This document shows, piece by piece, positions 8,193-17,388 of a stretch of 64,000 bases of DNA. The notes beneath the pieces are model-generated. The model did not search any database. It worked only from the letters and a program-made list of their open reading frames with translations, and was not told where the DNA came from. Location: positions 1 through 64,000 of the forward strand of contig NZ_JAVSNJ010000008.1 in assembly GCF_032144095.1 (NCBI RefSeq). The letters are read 5' to 3'. Made by a program: the position numbers and the translations under genes. Source of the DNA: Sphaerochaeta sp032144095. GTDB taxonomy: Bacteria; Spirochaetota; Spirochaetia; Sphaerochaetales; Sphaerochaetaceae. Each line of letters opens with the position of its first letter. The first letter of the stretch is position 1.

Positions 8193-8681
8193 ATGAACCA
8201 AAATCTCAAGAAATTCGTTTCCAATTTTGAAATCATCTTTGCAAGCATGTTTCTCATCGTGACTACCGTCTTGGTAATGCTCAATGTCGTTTTACGCTAT
8301 TTTTTCAACCTGGGCATTTTCTGGTCCGAGGAAGTGGCAACTGGCTGTTTCGTCTGGAGCGTATTTCTCGGCGCTGCTGCCGGATACAAATTCAGGATCC
8401 ATGTGGGCGTCGACATGATCGTCAACATGTGTCCACCAACTGCAAAGAAAATCATTGGTATCGTCGTTGACCTCATCCTCTTGCTCATCAACGGATACAT
8501 CACCTATATAGCTGTCATCTATCTGAGCCACTCCTACAAGAAGCCAACACCGGTGCTCAATATCTCCACAGCCTTCATCAGCTCTTCCTTGCTGGTAAGC
8601 TTTGGCCTTATGACCCTCTATTCAGTCGTCTTTCTCATCCGGGATTGCAAGACTCCCAGACCCATTCAAGGAGAGGTATAA
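8193..8681 (+). CDS. dctQ: TRAP transporter small permease, DctQ family
   Basis: DctQ is the four-helix small membrane subunit that joins DctM to the binding protein. The 162-residue protein has four hydrophobic stretches and the family pattern NVVLRYFFNLGIFWSEEVAT near residue 31, in which the Arg, Trp and Glu are characteristic. AGGAGG (8179-8184) precedes ATG 8193. It lies three bases from dctM. Confidence 0.88.
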   Translation: MNQNLKKFVSNFEIIFASMFLIVTTVLVMLNVVLRYFFNLGIFWSEEVATGCFVWSVFLGAAAGYKFRIHVGVDMIVNMCPPTAKKIIGIVVDLILLLINGYITYIAVIYLSHSYKKPTPVLNISTAFISSSLLVSFGLMTLYSVVFLIRDCKTPRPIQGEV

Positions 8682-8684
8682 GCT

Positions 8685-9980
8685 ATGTTGTCATATTTGC
8701 CATCAATCTTGGTTTTCATCCTCTATTTCTCGAGCATCCCGATAGCCTATGCCCTGTTTGGTGCCTCGCTCTTCTATTTTGCCATCATCGACAACAGCTC
8801 TCCGGTGGACCTCCTGCTGCAGAAGTTCGTTACCAGCACCCAGTCCTTCCCCCTCCTGGCCATCCCTTTCTTCATCATGGCCGGATCCATCATGAACTAC
8901 GCCGGCATCAGCAAGAAGCTCATGCAGTTTGCAGACGTCCTTACCGGCCATATGTCCGGAGGCCTTGCCCAGGTCAACGTACTGTTGAGCATGCTCATGG
9001 GTGGAGTCTCTGGCTCTGCCAACGCTGATGCGGCCATGCAGAGCAAGATGCTCGTCCCAGAAATGGAGAAACGAGGATACGACAAGGCCTTCTCCACTGC
9101 CATCACTGCAGCCTCATCAGCAGTCACCCCTGTCATCCCCCCAGGCATCAACCTCATCATCTATGCACTGATCGCCAGTGCGTCGGTAGGAAGGATGTTT
9201 GCAGCAGGGTATCTTCCCGGTTTCCTGATGACAGCCTGTCTCATGGTTGCCGTGGCCATCATCTCCAAGAAGCGTGGCTACAAGCCCAGCAGGGAGAAGA
9301 AGGCAGGTACAAAAGAGATGCTCCGACAAGGTTTTGACTCCATTTGGGCACTGCTCTTTCCCTTTGGCATCATCATGGGACTGAGAATTGGCATCTTTAC
9401 CCCCTCGGAGGCTGGAGCGGTTGCCGTATTCTACTGTATCATTATCGGCAAGTTCATCTATAAGGAATTGGGCAAGGAGCATATCATCCCAGTATTGAAA
9501 GAGACCATTCTGGGTACAAGCACAGTAGTGCTCATCATCGTTTCTGCCTCGGTCTTTGGCTACTACCTAAACTGGGAGCAGATACCACAGCATCTGACAG
9601 CCCTTCTCTTGAACATTACCCAGAGCAAATATGTGATGTTGTTGATCATCAACATCCTCTTCCTGGTGATGGGAATGTTCCTCGAAGGCGGGGCGGCTCT
9701 CATCATCCTGGCTCCCCTGCTGGTCCCGGTAGTAACCAGACTCGGGGTCGACCCCATCCATTTCGGGCTCATCTGTATCGTCAACATCATGATAGGGGGG
9801 ATAACCCCACCATTTGGGTCGATGATGTTCACCTGTTGCAGCATCACCAACTGCAAGCTGCAGGACTTTGTACGGGAGTCGATCCCCTTCATCATAGCCC
9901 TGCTGGTAGCCCTTCTCTTGATAACCTACATTCCGGCAATCTCCCTCATCCTGCCTAACCTGCTCTATGGGGTCGCGTAA
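8685..9980 (+). CDS. dctM: TRAP transporter large permease, DctM family
   Basis: DctM is the transport subunit with about 12 helices. The 431-residue product shows family sequences such as FPLLAIPFFIMAGSIMNYAG, GGVSGSANADAAM, ITAASSAVTPVIPPGINLI and PPFGSMMFT. Length is normal. It is followed 26 bases later by a glycerophosphodiester phosphodiesterase, which is probably in the same transcript. Confidence 0.9.
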   Translation: MLSYLPSILVFILYFSSIPIAYALFGASLFYFAIIDNSSPVDLLLQKFVTSTQSFPLLAIPFFIMAGSIMNYAGISKKLMQFADVLTGHMSGGLAQVNVLLSMLMGGVSGSANADAAMQSKMLVPEMEKRGYDKAFSTAITAASSAVTPVIPPGINLIIYALIASASVGRMFAAGYLPGFLMTACLMVAVAIISKKRGYKPSREKKAGTKEMLRQGFDSIWALLFPFGIIMGLRIGIFTPSEAGAVAVFYCIIIGKFIYKELGKEHIIPVLKETILGTSTVVLIIVSASVFGYYLNWEQIPQHLTALLLNITQSKYVMLLIINILFLVMGMFLEGGAALIILAPLLVPVVTRLGVDPIHFGLICIVNIMIGGITPPFGSMMFTCCSITNCKLQDFVRESIPFIIALLVALLLITYIPAISLILPNLLYGVA

Positions 9981-10006
9981 CAATACCTAGCAAGGAGTCA
10001 CATCAT

Positions 10007-10735
10007 ATGAAAGTATATGCACATCGAGGGTACAGTGGAGCCTACCCTGAGAATACCATGTTGGCATTCAGAAAGGCACTGGAAGCAGGAAGCGATGGGA
10101 TAGAGCTCGATGTCCAGCTTACCAAGGACGGGGAGGTGGTCATCATCCATGATGAGTTGGTGGACCGCACAACCAATGGCAAGGGCTTGGTCTCAAGCTT
10201 TACCCTGTGTGAACTCCAGAAGCTCAACGCTGCGCAACTGTGGCAGGACCTCACCAAGTTTGAGCCGATCCCCACCTTCGATGAGTACTGCACTTGGGTA
10301 AAGTCGACAGACCTGGTCACCAACATCGAGTTGAAGACAAGTGTCATCTACTACCAGGAGATCGAAGAGAAGACCCTTGCCATCCTCAAGAAACATCAGC
10401 TGCAGGAGAAGGTATTCTTCTCCTCCTTCAACCTGCTCTCCATCGCCAACGCAAAGGCCCTGGACGCTTCCATCCCCTGTGGGGTACTGGTTCCCGATTC
10501 GGGTCTGGTCAATGCAGGATACTTCTGCGACAAATTCGGCTTTGAAAGTTTCCACCCCTATTTTGGCAATGTCTCGGCAGAGTCAGTTGCAGAGTGCAAG
10601 GCCCATGGGATCAAGACCAATGTCTGGACAATAAACACCATGGGACAGCTGGAGAAGTGCCATGAGTGGGGCTGTGACGGCATCTTCACCAACTACCCCT
10701 CGGTGTGCAAAGCTTGGATCATGAGCAAAAACTAG
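10007..10735 (+). CDS. Glycerophosphodiester phosphodiesterase, cytosolic
   Basis: The enzyme hydrolyses glycerophosphodiesters to glycerol 3-phosphate and an alcohol. The 242-residue protein has no signal peptide. It carries the metal-binding and catalytic motifs HRGYSGAYPENT (residues 5-16), ELDVQLTKDG (37-46) and HDELVDRTTNGKG (51-63), where His5, Glu37, Asp39 and His51 are the expected catalytic or Ca2+/Mg2+ positions. AAGGAG precedes the ATG. Its place at the end of the TRAP operon suggests a related substrate, but TRAP systems normally carry organic anions, so the link is unproven. Confidence 0.87.
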   Translation: MKVYAHRGYSGAYPENTMLAFRKALEAGSDGIELDVQLTKDGEVVIIHDELVDRTTNGKGLVSSFTLCELQKLNAAQLWQDLTKFEPIPTFDEYCTWVKSTDLVTNIELKTSVIYYQEIEEKTLAILKKHQLQEKVFFSSFNLLSIANAKALDASIPCGVLVPDSGLVNAGYFCDKFGFESFHPYFGNVSAESVAECKAHGIKTNVWTINTMGQLEKCHEWGCDGIFTNYPSVCKAWIMSKN

Positions 10736-10765
10736 GAACAAATAGAAACAAATACTGCCCTTAAA

Positions 10766-10799
10766 ACCAGGAACCCATCCAATTGGAAGGGTTCCTGGT
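10766..10799. terminator. Bidirectional terminator between convergent genes
   Basis: ACCAGGAACCC (10766-10776) pairs perfectly with GGGTTCCTGGT (10789-10799), and the loop contains the palindrome TCCAATTGGA. On the minus strand the stem is followed by a short T-run. It separates the phosphodiesterase gene from the oxidoreductase gene. Confidence 0.7.
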
Positions 10800-10828
10800 G
10801 TGTAAAGAGAGACTTCCTACAGAATTCC

Positions 10829-11989
10829 CTACTTTCCGACATCCCTTCCCAGGGAGATCGTTTCTGTAGCAAAGTTTTCGACACTCCGCTTCTTCTCAAA
10901 GAACCTGGGCATCTGGGAGACAAAACCAGCCTTGGTATAGAATACATCATCCTTCGCTAGGGGTAGCTCTACCGGAGCCTTCGTTACCGAGGACTTGTAG
11001 ATGGCCATGATCAGCTCGATGGTCTTCCTTCCCTCCTCCCCTGTTACCAGAAGCGGCTCCGTCCCCTCAATGGCACGGATGAAGTTCCTGATCTGTCCAG
11101 GATGGCCTTCAAGGTCAACTTCGGCCAAAGCCTCATAGAAGTTCTCTACAACCTGCTTGGTCTCCCCATCCTCAACAGGAAACCCATTGTCCAACTCCTT
11201 GTTGGCCTGTACGGACCAGGGGATCGAAACCCTCGCCTTGTCACCAGAGAAAACCATCGACTGCTCTTCGCCATGCATCAACAAGGTTGCGGTAAGCTGT
11301 GCCATCTTGTCAGGATAGCGGAAGATAGCCATGGAGAGGTCCTCGCACTCACTATTGGTATGGACCATGTTGGTGATGACTGCAGTCACCTCAGTGGGCA
11401 TGCCAAGCAGCCACTGCATCAGATCGAGGTGGTGGGTCGCATGGGCGGTGGTGCAACCGCCACTCTCCTTCTCCCAAGTCCCTCGCCACCACAGGTCGTA
11501 GTAGCTCTGGCCTCTCCACCAGTAGGAGTTCACATTCGCATACCTCACTGGCCCTATCACCCCGCTGTCAAGGAGGCTCTTCATCTTCATCATTGGGGTC
11601 TTGAACCTGTTCTGGCAGACGATGGAGAGAAGCTTGCCACTCTGTTTGCCCGCCTCGATCATCTGGTCACACTCCTCCAGGCTGGTCGCCATGGGCTTCT
11701 CGACAAGCACATGCTTGCCAGCCTCAAGAGCGTCGATGGCAACCTGGGCATGCATCCCTGGAGGGAGGCAGACCGAGACAATATCGGCATCGACCATCTT
11801 GAGGGCCTGCTTGTAATCCTTGAACGCCACGGCCCCAGCAAGACCCATCTCTTCGATCATCTTCTCTGCCTTGTCCACGAACAGGTCGCAAAGACAGGCG
11901 ATGTGGCAGTTTCCCATCTCTTTATACGCTTCGATATGCACCCGCGCTATTGCTCCGGTTCCAATGATAATGATTGCATGTGTTGCCAT
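10829..11989 (-). CDS. Gfo/Idh/MocA-family NAD(P)-dependent oxidoreductase
   Basis: This is a 386-residue oxidoreductase of the glucose-fructose oxidoreductase/inositol dehydrogenase family. The Rossmann motif GTGAIARVH lies at residues 11-19, the family motif EKPMA at about 97-101, and the C-terminal alpha/beta domain carries a histidine-rich TTAHATHHLDLMQWL motif that usually holds catalytic and substrate-binding residues. The substrate is probably a sugar or polyol. AGAGG lies upstream of the ATG. It stands alone, with its own promoter at 12070-12098. Confidence 0.85.
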   Translation of the reverse strand: MATHAIIIIGTGAIARVHIEAYKEMGNCHIACLCDLFVDKAEKMIEEMGLAGAVAFKDYKQALKMVDADIVSVCLPPGMHAQVAIDALEAGKHVLVEKPMATSLEECDQMIEAGKQSGKLLSIVCQNRFKTPMMKMKSLLDSGVIGPVRYANVNSYWWRGQSYYDLWWRGTWEKESGGCTTAHATHHLDLMQWLLGMPTEVTAVITNMVHTNSECEDLSMAIFRYPDKMAQLTATLLMHGEEQSMVFSGDKARVSIPWSVQANKELDNGFPVEDGETKQVVENFYEALAEVDLEGHPGQIRNFIRAIEGTEPLLVTGEEGRKTIELIMAIYKSSVTKAPVELPLAKDDVFYTKAGFVSQMPRFFEKKRSVENFATETISLGRDVGK

Positions 11990-12069
11990 TCTGATTCCTC
12001 TTATAGTTCGATACCAATGCCATGGTCAGGCAAAAGGGGGAGAGCTCCATCCGGGCTGAAAGCCTCCTG

Positions 12070-12098
12070 AGTATACACAACATCGTCAGATTCATCAA
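12070..12098 (-). promoter_or_regulatory. Promoter of the Gfo/Idh oxidoreductase gene
   Basis: On the minus strand TTGATG (12093-12098) and TATACT (12070-12075) are 17 bases apart. The start would be near 12063, about 75 nt before the ATG. The rest of the 12001-12165 gap shows no gene. Confidence 0.6.
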
Positions 12099-12168
12099 AT
12101 GGGAAAAGATTTGCTTTCCAGCATCGCATTGTCCTGGGCTGGATAGGAGATACCAGACAACTACAAAC

Positions 12169-12194
12169 AAACCCCAAGGCTCTCCTTGGGGTTT
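12169..12194 (-). terminator. Terminator of the ankyrin-repeat gene
   Basis: AAACCCCAAGG (12169-12179) and CCTTGGGGTTT (12184-12194) form a perfect 11-bp stem with a 4-base loop; on the minus strand a GTTTGTTTG tail follows. It lies 90 bases past the stop of the ankyrin gene. Confidence 0.7.
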
Positions 12195-12284
12195 GATGGA
12201 ATCCACTGGCTCCTACGGCTTCATGTCATGAACCATACCTTTCGGTGGAGCCTTCCTGTTTATGTTCCTGACTGGCTTACGCCC

Positions 12285-14441
12285 CTACCAGTCCCAATCG
12301 GTGAACTGTTCGTCGTTGAGTCTCCAATACTGCTTTGTATAGGCGATGGAAGAGTTCTCCTTCGCATACTCAAACGCTGTAAGCCCCTCGTAATCACTGG
12401 TCCAGGCATCGGCATCCTGGTCAAGCAGCAGGTCTATGATGTCAGGATCCGTTACATAGCGAGAGGCATAGATGAGAGGAGTTCGCCCCTCTCCATCCTG
12501 GGCTGTAAGGGAAGAACCTTCCAGGATGAGGTATTCGATCACCTCATAGGCATTGTCACTCTCCAAGGCGTGCATCAGGGCAGTCTTGCCTTCGATATCA
12601 CGAGCCCTGAGGTCCACACCGGCTTCAACCAGGGTATAGATGAACCCCATGCCCAGGGAGTTATCAGCGGCCAGCATCAGAAGGGTCTTCCCTTCATTGG
12701 TCCTTGCCAGCACGTCAGCGCCCCGGTCCAGGGAGAAGGTCAGCTCTTCTGGATTGTAGGAGTAGAGCAACAGTTGCATGAGCGGGGTAAAGCCATCATT
12801 GCTTCTGTGGTTTATGTCAGCTCCCCAATCGAGTAGGATGTCTGCAACCTCATCATTGAGATAGACTACCGCATACTCCAAGGCGCCCATTCCATCTTTA
12901 TCGACTACATCAACAGATGCACCATCACGGAGCATCCCAAGGGTTACCTCTGTTGCCCTGTTCATCTGGGCAGCAAGCATAAGGGCTGTCATGCCGTCAT
13001 TGTTTTCATAGGCTGCACCATTTTGCACGAGGGTCCTGAAAATCTCATACTTGGGATTGTCGGCCGCAGCATACATCAGAGGGGTCCAGTCAAAGTCATC
13101 CTTGGCATTGGGATCCTCCCCGATGCTCAGCAGCCACTCGATCATCTCTGGATAGCTGGTGTTCGATGAGGCAAAATGCAACAGGGTCATACCATCCTGG
13201 ACCGATGGGTCGTGCTTGGCTCCCAGGGAGAGCAGCCTGGCGGCAACCTCGGGGTTGCTGTTGGAATTTACTGCATGGAGGAGGGCATTCCAATTGTCAT
13301 CATCATAGAAAGCGATATCCTCACCTTCATCTACAAGAAATGCGACCATATCAGGATTTGTGTTGTTTGCTGCTGCATACATCAGAGCTGTCAGGCCATC
13401 ATACTCGCTACTCTCATGAACAGCACCAAGGTCCAGGAGGGCCTTTACAGAATCCGTGACTGAATTATTGCTCACTGCATAGAGCAAGGCAGTCCACCCA
13501 AAGGAGTCCTGTTCATCCACTGGGAACCCATACTCGACCAAGGATGAAATCATATCGCCAAAGGGGGAGTTTGAAGCCCCATATATGAGGGGACTGCCGT
13601 CTTCGTACGAGGTTTCGCCACTTTCCAGCAACAGTTTCACCACCTCAAAGTTTGGGTTATAACTAAGGGCATAGAGCAAGGCTGTCCAGTTGGCACCCGT
13701 GCGGGCAAAAGGATCGGAGCCATAGGCGAGCAGGCTCCTGATCACCTCAGGGGAGGTATTGTATCTGGCTGCATGCACAAGGGCTGTCCAGCCAAGATAG
13801 TCTGTGGCATGCACATCGGCGCCCAAACGAAGGAGGTCCTCAACAGTCCCCTCATCCACCAAGTCGTCGACAGCACTCATCAGCAGGGTGCGATCATCGC
13901 TGTCCCTCTCCTCCAGGTCGGCTCCATACTCGAGAAGAAGAGCCACCTTGTGTCCACCGTCGCCATACATCAGGGCTATGAGCAAGGGCGAATACTGAAA
14001 GTCATCCTGCAGGGAAAGGCTGGCACCTGCTTCAAGCAGGGCCCGGCTAACCTCCAGGTTCTCATTGTACCTGAGGGAGAAGTAGAGGGCAGTCCAGCCG
14101 AACTTGTCCGTTTCATCAATGCCGATGCCTGCGTTGAGCAGGGCCCTGACAACCTGTGGGTTGGGATTCTCCTTTGCTGCAGCCATGAGGGCTGTCATTC
14201 CATCCTTGTTTCGTTCAAGCATGTCATATCCAAGTGTGGCAAAGGCGGTAATGACCTCAGGGTCGGGGTTATGGCTTGCTGCCAGAAAGAGGGGGGAGAA
14301 TTCCTTTTGTGCGGTTCCCCCATAGGTCAGCGAGGCTGCAACCTGTTCAGCGTTGCCAGAATTGAAGAGCTCCCCTGCCCCGGAGGCAGAAAGAACCGAT
14401 AGGGTAAGCAAGAGTCCCAGGAGAACAACAGACTTCTTCAT
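12285..14441 (-). CDS. Exported protein made of about 20 ankyrin-like repeats
   Basis: The 718-residue protein has a signal peptide (MKKSVVLLGLLLTLSVLSASGAG) and then about 20 tandem ankyrin-type repeats of 31-35 residues to the C terminus. The repeats follow the scheme [WM]TALLYA...NP-EVV--LL--GA, slightly longer than the canonical 33-residue unit and with Trp often at the first position. It ends in the acidic, aromatic tail NDEQFTDWDW. No catalytic domain is visible, so it probably binds proteins in the periplasm or at the surface. ATG 14441 follows GGAGG by six bases. It is a single-gene unit. Confidence 0.85.
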   Translation of the reverse strand: MKKSVVLLGLLLTLSVLSASGAGELFNSGNAEQVAASLTYGGTAQKEFSPLFLAASHNPDPEVITAFATLGYDMLERNKDGMTALMAAAKENPNPQVVRALLNAGIGIDETDKFGWTALYFSLRYNENLEVSRALLEAGASLSLQDDFQYSPLLIALMYGDGGHKVALLLEYGADLEERDSDDRTLLMSAVDDLVDEGTVEDLLRLGADVHATDYLGWTALVHAARYNTSPEVIRSLLAYGSDPFARTGANWTALLYALSYNPNFEVVKLLLESGETSYEDGSPLIYGASNSPFGDMISSLVEYGFPVDEQDSFGWTALLYAVSNNSVTDSVKALLDLGAVHESSEYDGLTALMYAAANNTNPDMVAFLVDEGEDIAFYDDDNWNALLHAVNSNSNPEVAARLLSLGAKHDPSVQDGMTLLHFASSNTSYPEMIEWLLSIGEDPNAKDDFDWTPLMYAAADNPKYEIFRTLVQNGAAYENNDGMTALMLAAQMNRATEVTLGMLRDGASVDVVDKDGMGALEYAVVYLNDEVADILLDWGADINHRSNDGFTPLMQLLLYSYNPEELTFSLDRGADVLARTNEGKTLLMLAADNSLGMGFIYTLVEAGVDLRARDIEGKTALMHALESDNAYEVIEYLILEGSSLTAQDGEGRTPLIYASRYVTDPDIIDLLLDQDADAWTSDYEGLTAFEYAKENSSIAYTKQYWRLNDEQFTDWDW

Positions 14442-14683
14442 GTATAACCTCCATCCCACTAAGGAAGGAACCATCCCAGCCTCAGTATTGCCCAAGGTTG
14501 GGATGGTGTCAATTTCCATACCTTGCAAGGAGGGTAAAATGGAGAAAACCCATTCACAAGTGTATATCTTACTAATTTGCTAGGTTTACTCTAACATCCC
14601 GGACATCACCCGTCAAGAAGTGGACCTAGTCTCATAGACATATCCCATATTGGCATGGTATATTTTTAACACGGAGGCCAATA

Positions 14684-15886
14684 GTGTCGAAAACCCCCTT
14701 GTTCATACACATTGCCCGACCGACCTATGGCAGGTATCTTCTACTCGGCAACCACATCAAGACAGAAGGCATGGATATCCTTACCGATATGCAGGGCCCC
14801 TTTCTCGTTTTGGGCAACCATTCCCATGCCTATGACTCGCTCTTTGCCTCCGCTGCAGCCAAGGTACACATCCGGTGGGTGGCTGGGGCATACCTATTCA
14901 AGCTCTATGGGCTAAAGACCCTTCTGGGCAGATGGGTTGGAGGAATTTCCAAGCAGCAGGGGCGAAGCGACCTGGAGACCATCAGGGCAATTTCGGCAGC
15001 ACTCAAGGGCGGAGATATCGTAGGGCTCTTTCCTGAAGGCACAAGGACTTGGGATGGAGAGCCTGTCGGCTTTTCCGAGTCGATAGCAAAGCTTGTCAAA
15101 CTATTCCGTGTCCCTGTCGTCATCATCGCCTTTGAGGGTATCTACGCCCTCAAGCCCAGGTGGGCCGACAAGAAGAGGGTGGGAAAAGCTACCCTCAGGG
15201 TCCTGCCACCAATATCTGCCGAAACCATCAATGCCATGACCAAGCAGGAACTCTATGCCTATCTTGCAGAGACCCTGAATTTCTCATACCGAGAGTGGCA
15301 GGAGAGGACACGCACCCCGTTCAGGGGGAAGGCACAGGCAGAGGGCCTGCAGAGGGCTCTCTACCTGTGCCCTGATTGCCACTCTTTCAGCAGCCTGACA
15401 ACAAAGAAGGACCTCATCATGTGCAACCATTGTAATCTGAAATCACGGCTGGATGCACATGACAGATTCATCCCCATCCAAGGCAACAACCCTTTCAGGG
15501 ATGTCCCTGCATGGCATGAGTGGGAGAGAAGCCAACTCCTCTCACGGATGGAAGCCACCACAGAAGGAAGTCCAATTTTTCCTCCTGACAAGGGTGTGCT
15601 CTACCAGAAGGGCGTAGACAACAGGCTCCTGACGTTGAGCAAGGATTTTACCCTTACCATGACCGGCGAAGGGCTGCAGGTAAGGAGCAACAACCCTCCC
15701 CTCCTTGCACTATTTCCCCTGGCAAACATCCAGTCCATGATCATCAACGCAAAGCACACCATTGAACTCTACTGTGAGGAGACCCTATACAGGATCCGTA
15801 TCGACAAACATGGCTCCAGTCTCAAATATGTTGAGCTCTTTCACCTCAATGAGCGTATACTGAAACAAACAAAGGAAGACGTATGA
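14684..15886 (+). CDS. 1-acyl-glycerol-3-phosphate acyltransferase-like protein with C-terminal zinc ribbon
   Basis: The N-terminal half is a PlsC-type acyltransferase: catalytic H46-x4-D51 in GNHSHAYD and the acceptor-binding motif FPEGTR at 116-121. The second half is unusual: a zinc-ribbon-like segment with Cys229/Cys232 and Cys247/Cys250, followed by about 140 residues resembling no domain I know. Typical PlsC enzymes are about 240 residues; this one is 400. GTG 14684 follows ACGGAGG by six bases. It overlaps the downstream symporter gene by four bases. Phospholipid synthesis is the likely role; the function of the extra domain is unknown. Confidence 0.78.
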   Translation: MSKTPLFIHIARPTYGRYLLLGNHIKTEGMDILTDMQGPFLVLGNHSHAYDSLFASAAAKVHIRWVAGAYLFKLYGLKTLLGRWVGGISKQQGRSDLETIRAISAALKGGDIVGLFPEGTRTWDGEPVGFSESIAKLVKLFRVPVVIIAFEGIYALKPRWADKKRVGKATLRVLPPISAETINAMTKQELYAYLAETLNFSYREWQERTRTPFRGKAQAEGLQRALYLCPDCHSFSSLTTKKDLIMCNHCNLKSRLDAHDRFIPIQGNNPFRDVPAWHEWERSQLLSRMEATTEGSPIFPPDKGVLYQKGVDNRLLTLSKDFTLTMTGEGLQVRSNNPPLLALFPLANIQSMIINAKHTIELYCEETLYRIRIDKHGSSLKYVELFHLNERILKQTKEDV

Positions 15887-17307
15887 CCTGGAATTACATC
15901 ATTCACATTGGTATTATCTCGGTTGCCCTTCTGGCGGCTGCCCTTGCACGGGCACGTATCCGATTTTTCCAACGGTATCTGATACCTGCCCCCATTGTTG
16001 CCGGTATCTTCCTGTTGGTATTCTACAATTTCTTTGCCCACAGGCTGGGCTTGAAGAGCGATTTCCTTGGGGAGATAGTCTATCATCTGCTGAACATCTC
16101 CTTTATCTCCATGATGCTCAGGGTCATCCCTGAAAGCCGAAACAGGACAAAGGGAAACCGAGCCATTGCAGCAAATGTGGCCGCTGTCATGGCCCAGTAT
16201 GGGCTGCAGTGTTTCTTCGGCCTGCTTGTCACTGCCCTGCTCATTGCAACGGTCAGCCCCAACCTTTTCCCTGCCATTGGGTTTTCGCTTCCCCTCGGCT
16301 TTGAGCTAGGACCTGGCCAAGCCTATTCGATAGGGGTTACCTGGGAGAGGATGGGCTTTTCCGGAGCCTCTTCAGTCGGCCTCACCATGGCTGCGATCGG
16401 ATTCCTCATTGGAAGTTTTGGTGGTGTAATGCTCATCAACCAGGGCATCAAGCGGGGTTGGATAGCCAAGGAGTATAGGGAGAAGATCAACCAGAAGAGT
16501 ATCCGCACAGGATTCTTCAGCAGGGTAACAACCGATCGTCCGATAGGGTCCTTTCTCACCACCGATGGGGAGTCCTTGGATTCTTTTACCTACCACATTG
16601 CCCTGGTCATGGCGACCTACCTCATAAGCTGGGGATTTTTAACTGGCATTTCAGCCCTCTTGGGACTTATAGGCCCCCTGGGAAGGGACCTAGCTGAGAG
16701 CCTCTGGGGCATCAATTTCATCTTCAGCTCGTTCTGTGCCCTAGGGGTCAAGATGGTGATGCGTTTCTTCAAGGTAGAGACTACCATAGACACCGCTACC
16801 TGCAACCGCATCAGCGGCTTGTCTGTCGACCTTACGGTTGCTGCCTCCCTTGGCGCAATATCCCTCGTGACCGTCCAAGGCTACTGGCTTCCCATCCTCG
16901 CCCTGGTCATTACGGGATCCATCCTCACCTTGGTGGTCCTCCCCTGGTACTGTTCGCGCATCTATGACGACCACCAGTTCTACAGGATGCTGGTCATCTA
17001 CGGGACGGCAACAGGGACCCTGCCTACTGGCCTTGCCCTGCTGAGGGTCGTAGACCAGGAGTTTGAGACACCGGTGGCAACTGACTACCTCTACTCGGTG
17101 GGCATCGTATTCATCCTTGCCATTCCCTTCATCATGAGCGTAAACTTGCCGGCATTCAGTGTCACCAGGAACAATCCTTCCCTCTTCTGGCTTGCTGTAG
17201 CCATCTCCGCCTTCTACATGGTGGCGGCCTTTGTCGCCTACATCCTGATCGCAAAGAAGCGGTCGTTTGCAAAAGCCAGCAAACTGTTCTACACAGAAGA
17301 GGAGTAG
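15883..17307 (+). CDS. Sodium/glutamate symporter-like protein (GltS family)
   Basis: The 474-residue membrane protein has about ten hydrophobic helices. It carries the GltS pattern GPGQAYSIGVTWERMGF in the middle and a related second repeat, NRISGLSVDLTVAASLGAISL. Escherichia GltS has 401 residues, so this protein is somewhat longer at both ends. The substrate is plausibly glutamate or another dicarboxylate with Na+. ATG overlaps the stop of the acyltransferase gene, so the two are cotranscribed. A hairpin terminator follows. Confidence 0.8.
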   Translation: MTWNYIIHIGIISVALLAAALARARIRFFQRYLIPAPIVAGIFLLVFYNFFAHRLGLKSDFLGEIVYHLLNISFISMMLRVIPESRNRTKGNRAIAANVAAVMAQYGLQCFFGLLVTALLIATVSPNLFPAIGFSLPLGFELGPGQAYSIGVTWERMGFSGASSVGLTMAAIGFLIGSFGGVMLINQGIKRGWIAKEYREKINQKSIRTGFFSRVTTDRPIGSFLTTDGESLDSFTYHIALVMATYLISWGFLTGISALLGLIGPLGRDLAESLWGINFIFSSFCALGVKMVMRFFKVETTIDTATCNRISGLSVDLTVAASLGAISLVTVQGYWLPILALVITGSILTLVVLPWYCSRIYDDHQFYRMLVIYGTATGTLPTGLALLRVVDQEFETPVATDYLYSVGIVFILAIPFIMSVNLPAFSVTRNNPSLFWLAVAISAFYMVAAFVAYILIAKKRSFAKASKLFYTEEE

Positions 17308-17327
17308 AGGCAGCAAGGAGTATAGCT

Positions 17328-17372
17328 TTCCTGGCTTACAGCAACCTTTTCGGTTGTTTTCACAGCCAGGAA
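17328..17372 (+). terminator. Nested hairpin terminator after the gltS-like gene
   Basis: The outer stem TTCCTGGCT (17328-17336)/AGCCAGGAA (17364-17372) encloses an inner stem CAACC/GGTTG (17342-17346, 17352-17356) followed by TTTT. Confidence 0.6.
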
Positions 17373-17388
17373 CGTGTAGAGTTACCCT

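Noticed and set aside
13773..14402. 209-codon plus-strand frame inside the ankyrin gene
   Set aside because: It is a shadow of the repeat gene, which has a signal peptide and 20 coherent repeats on the minus strand.
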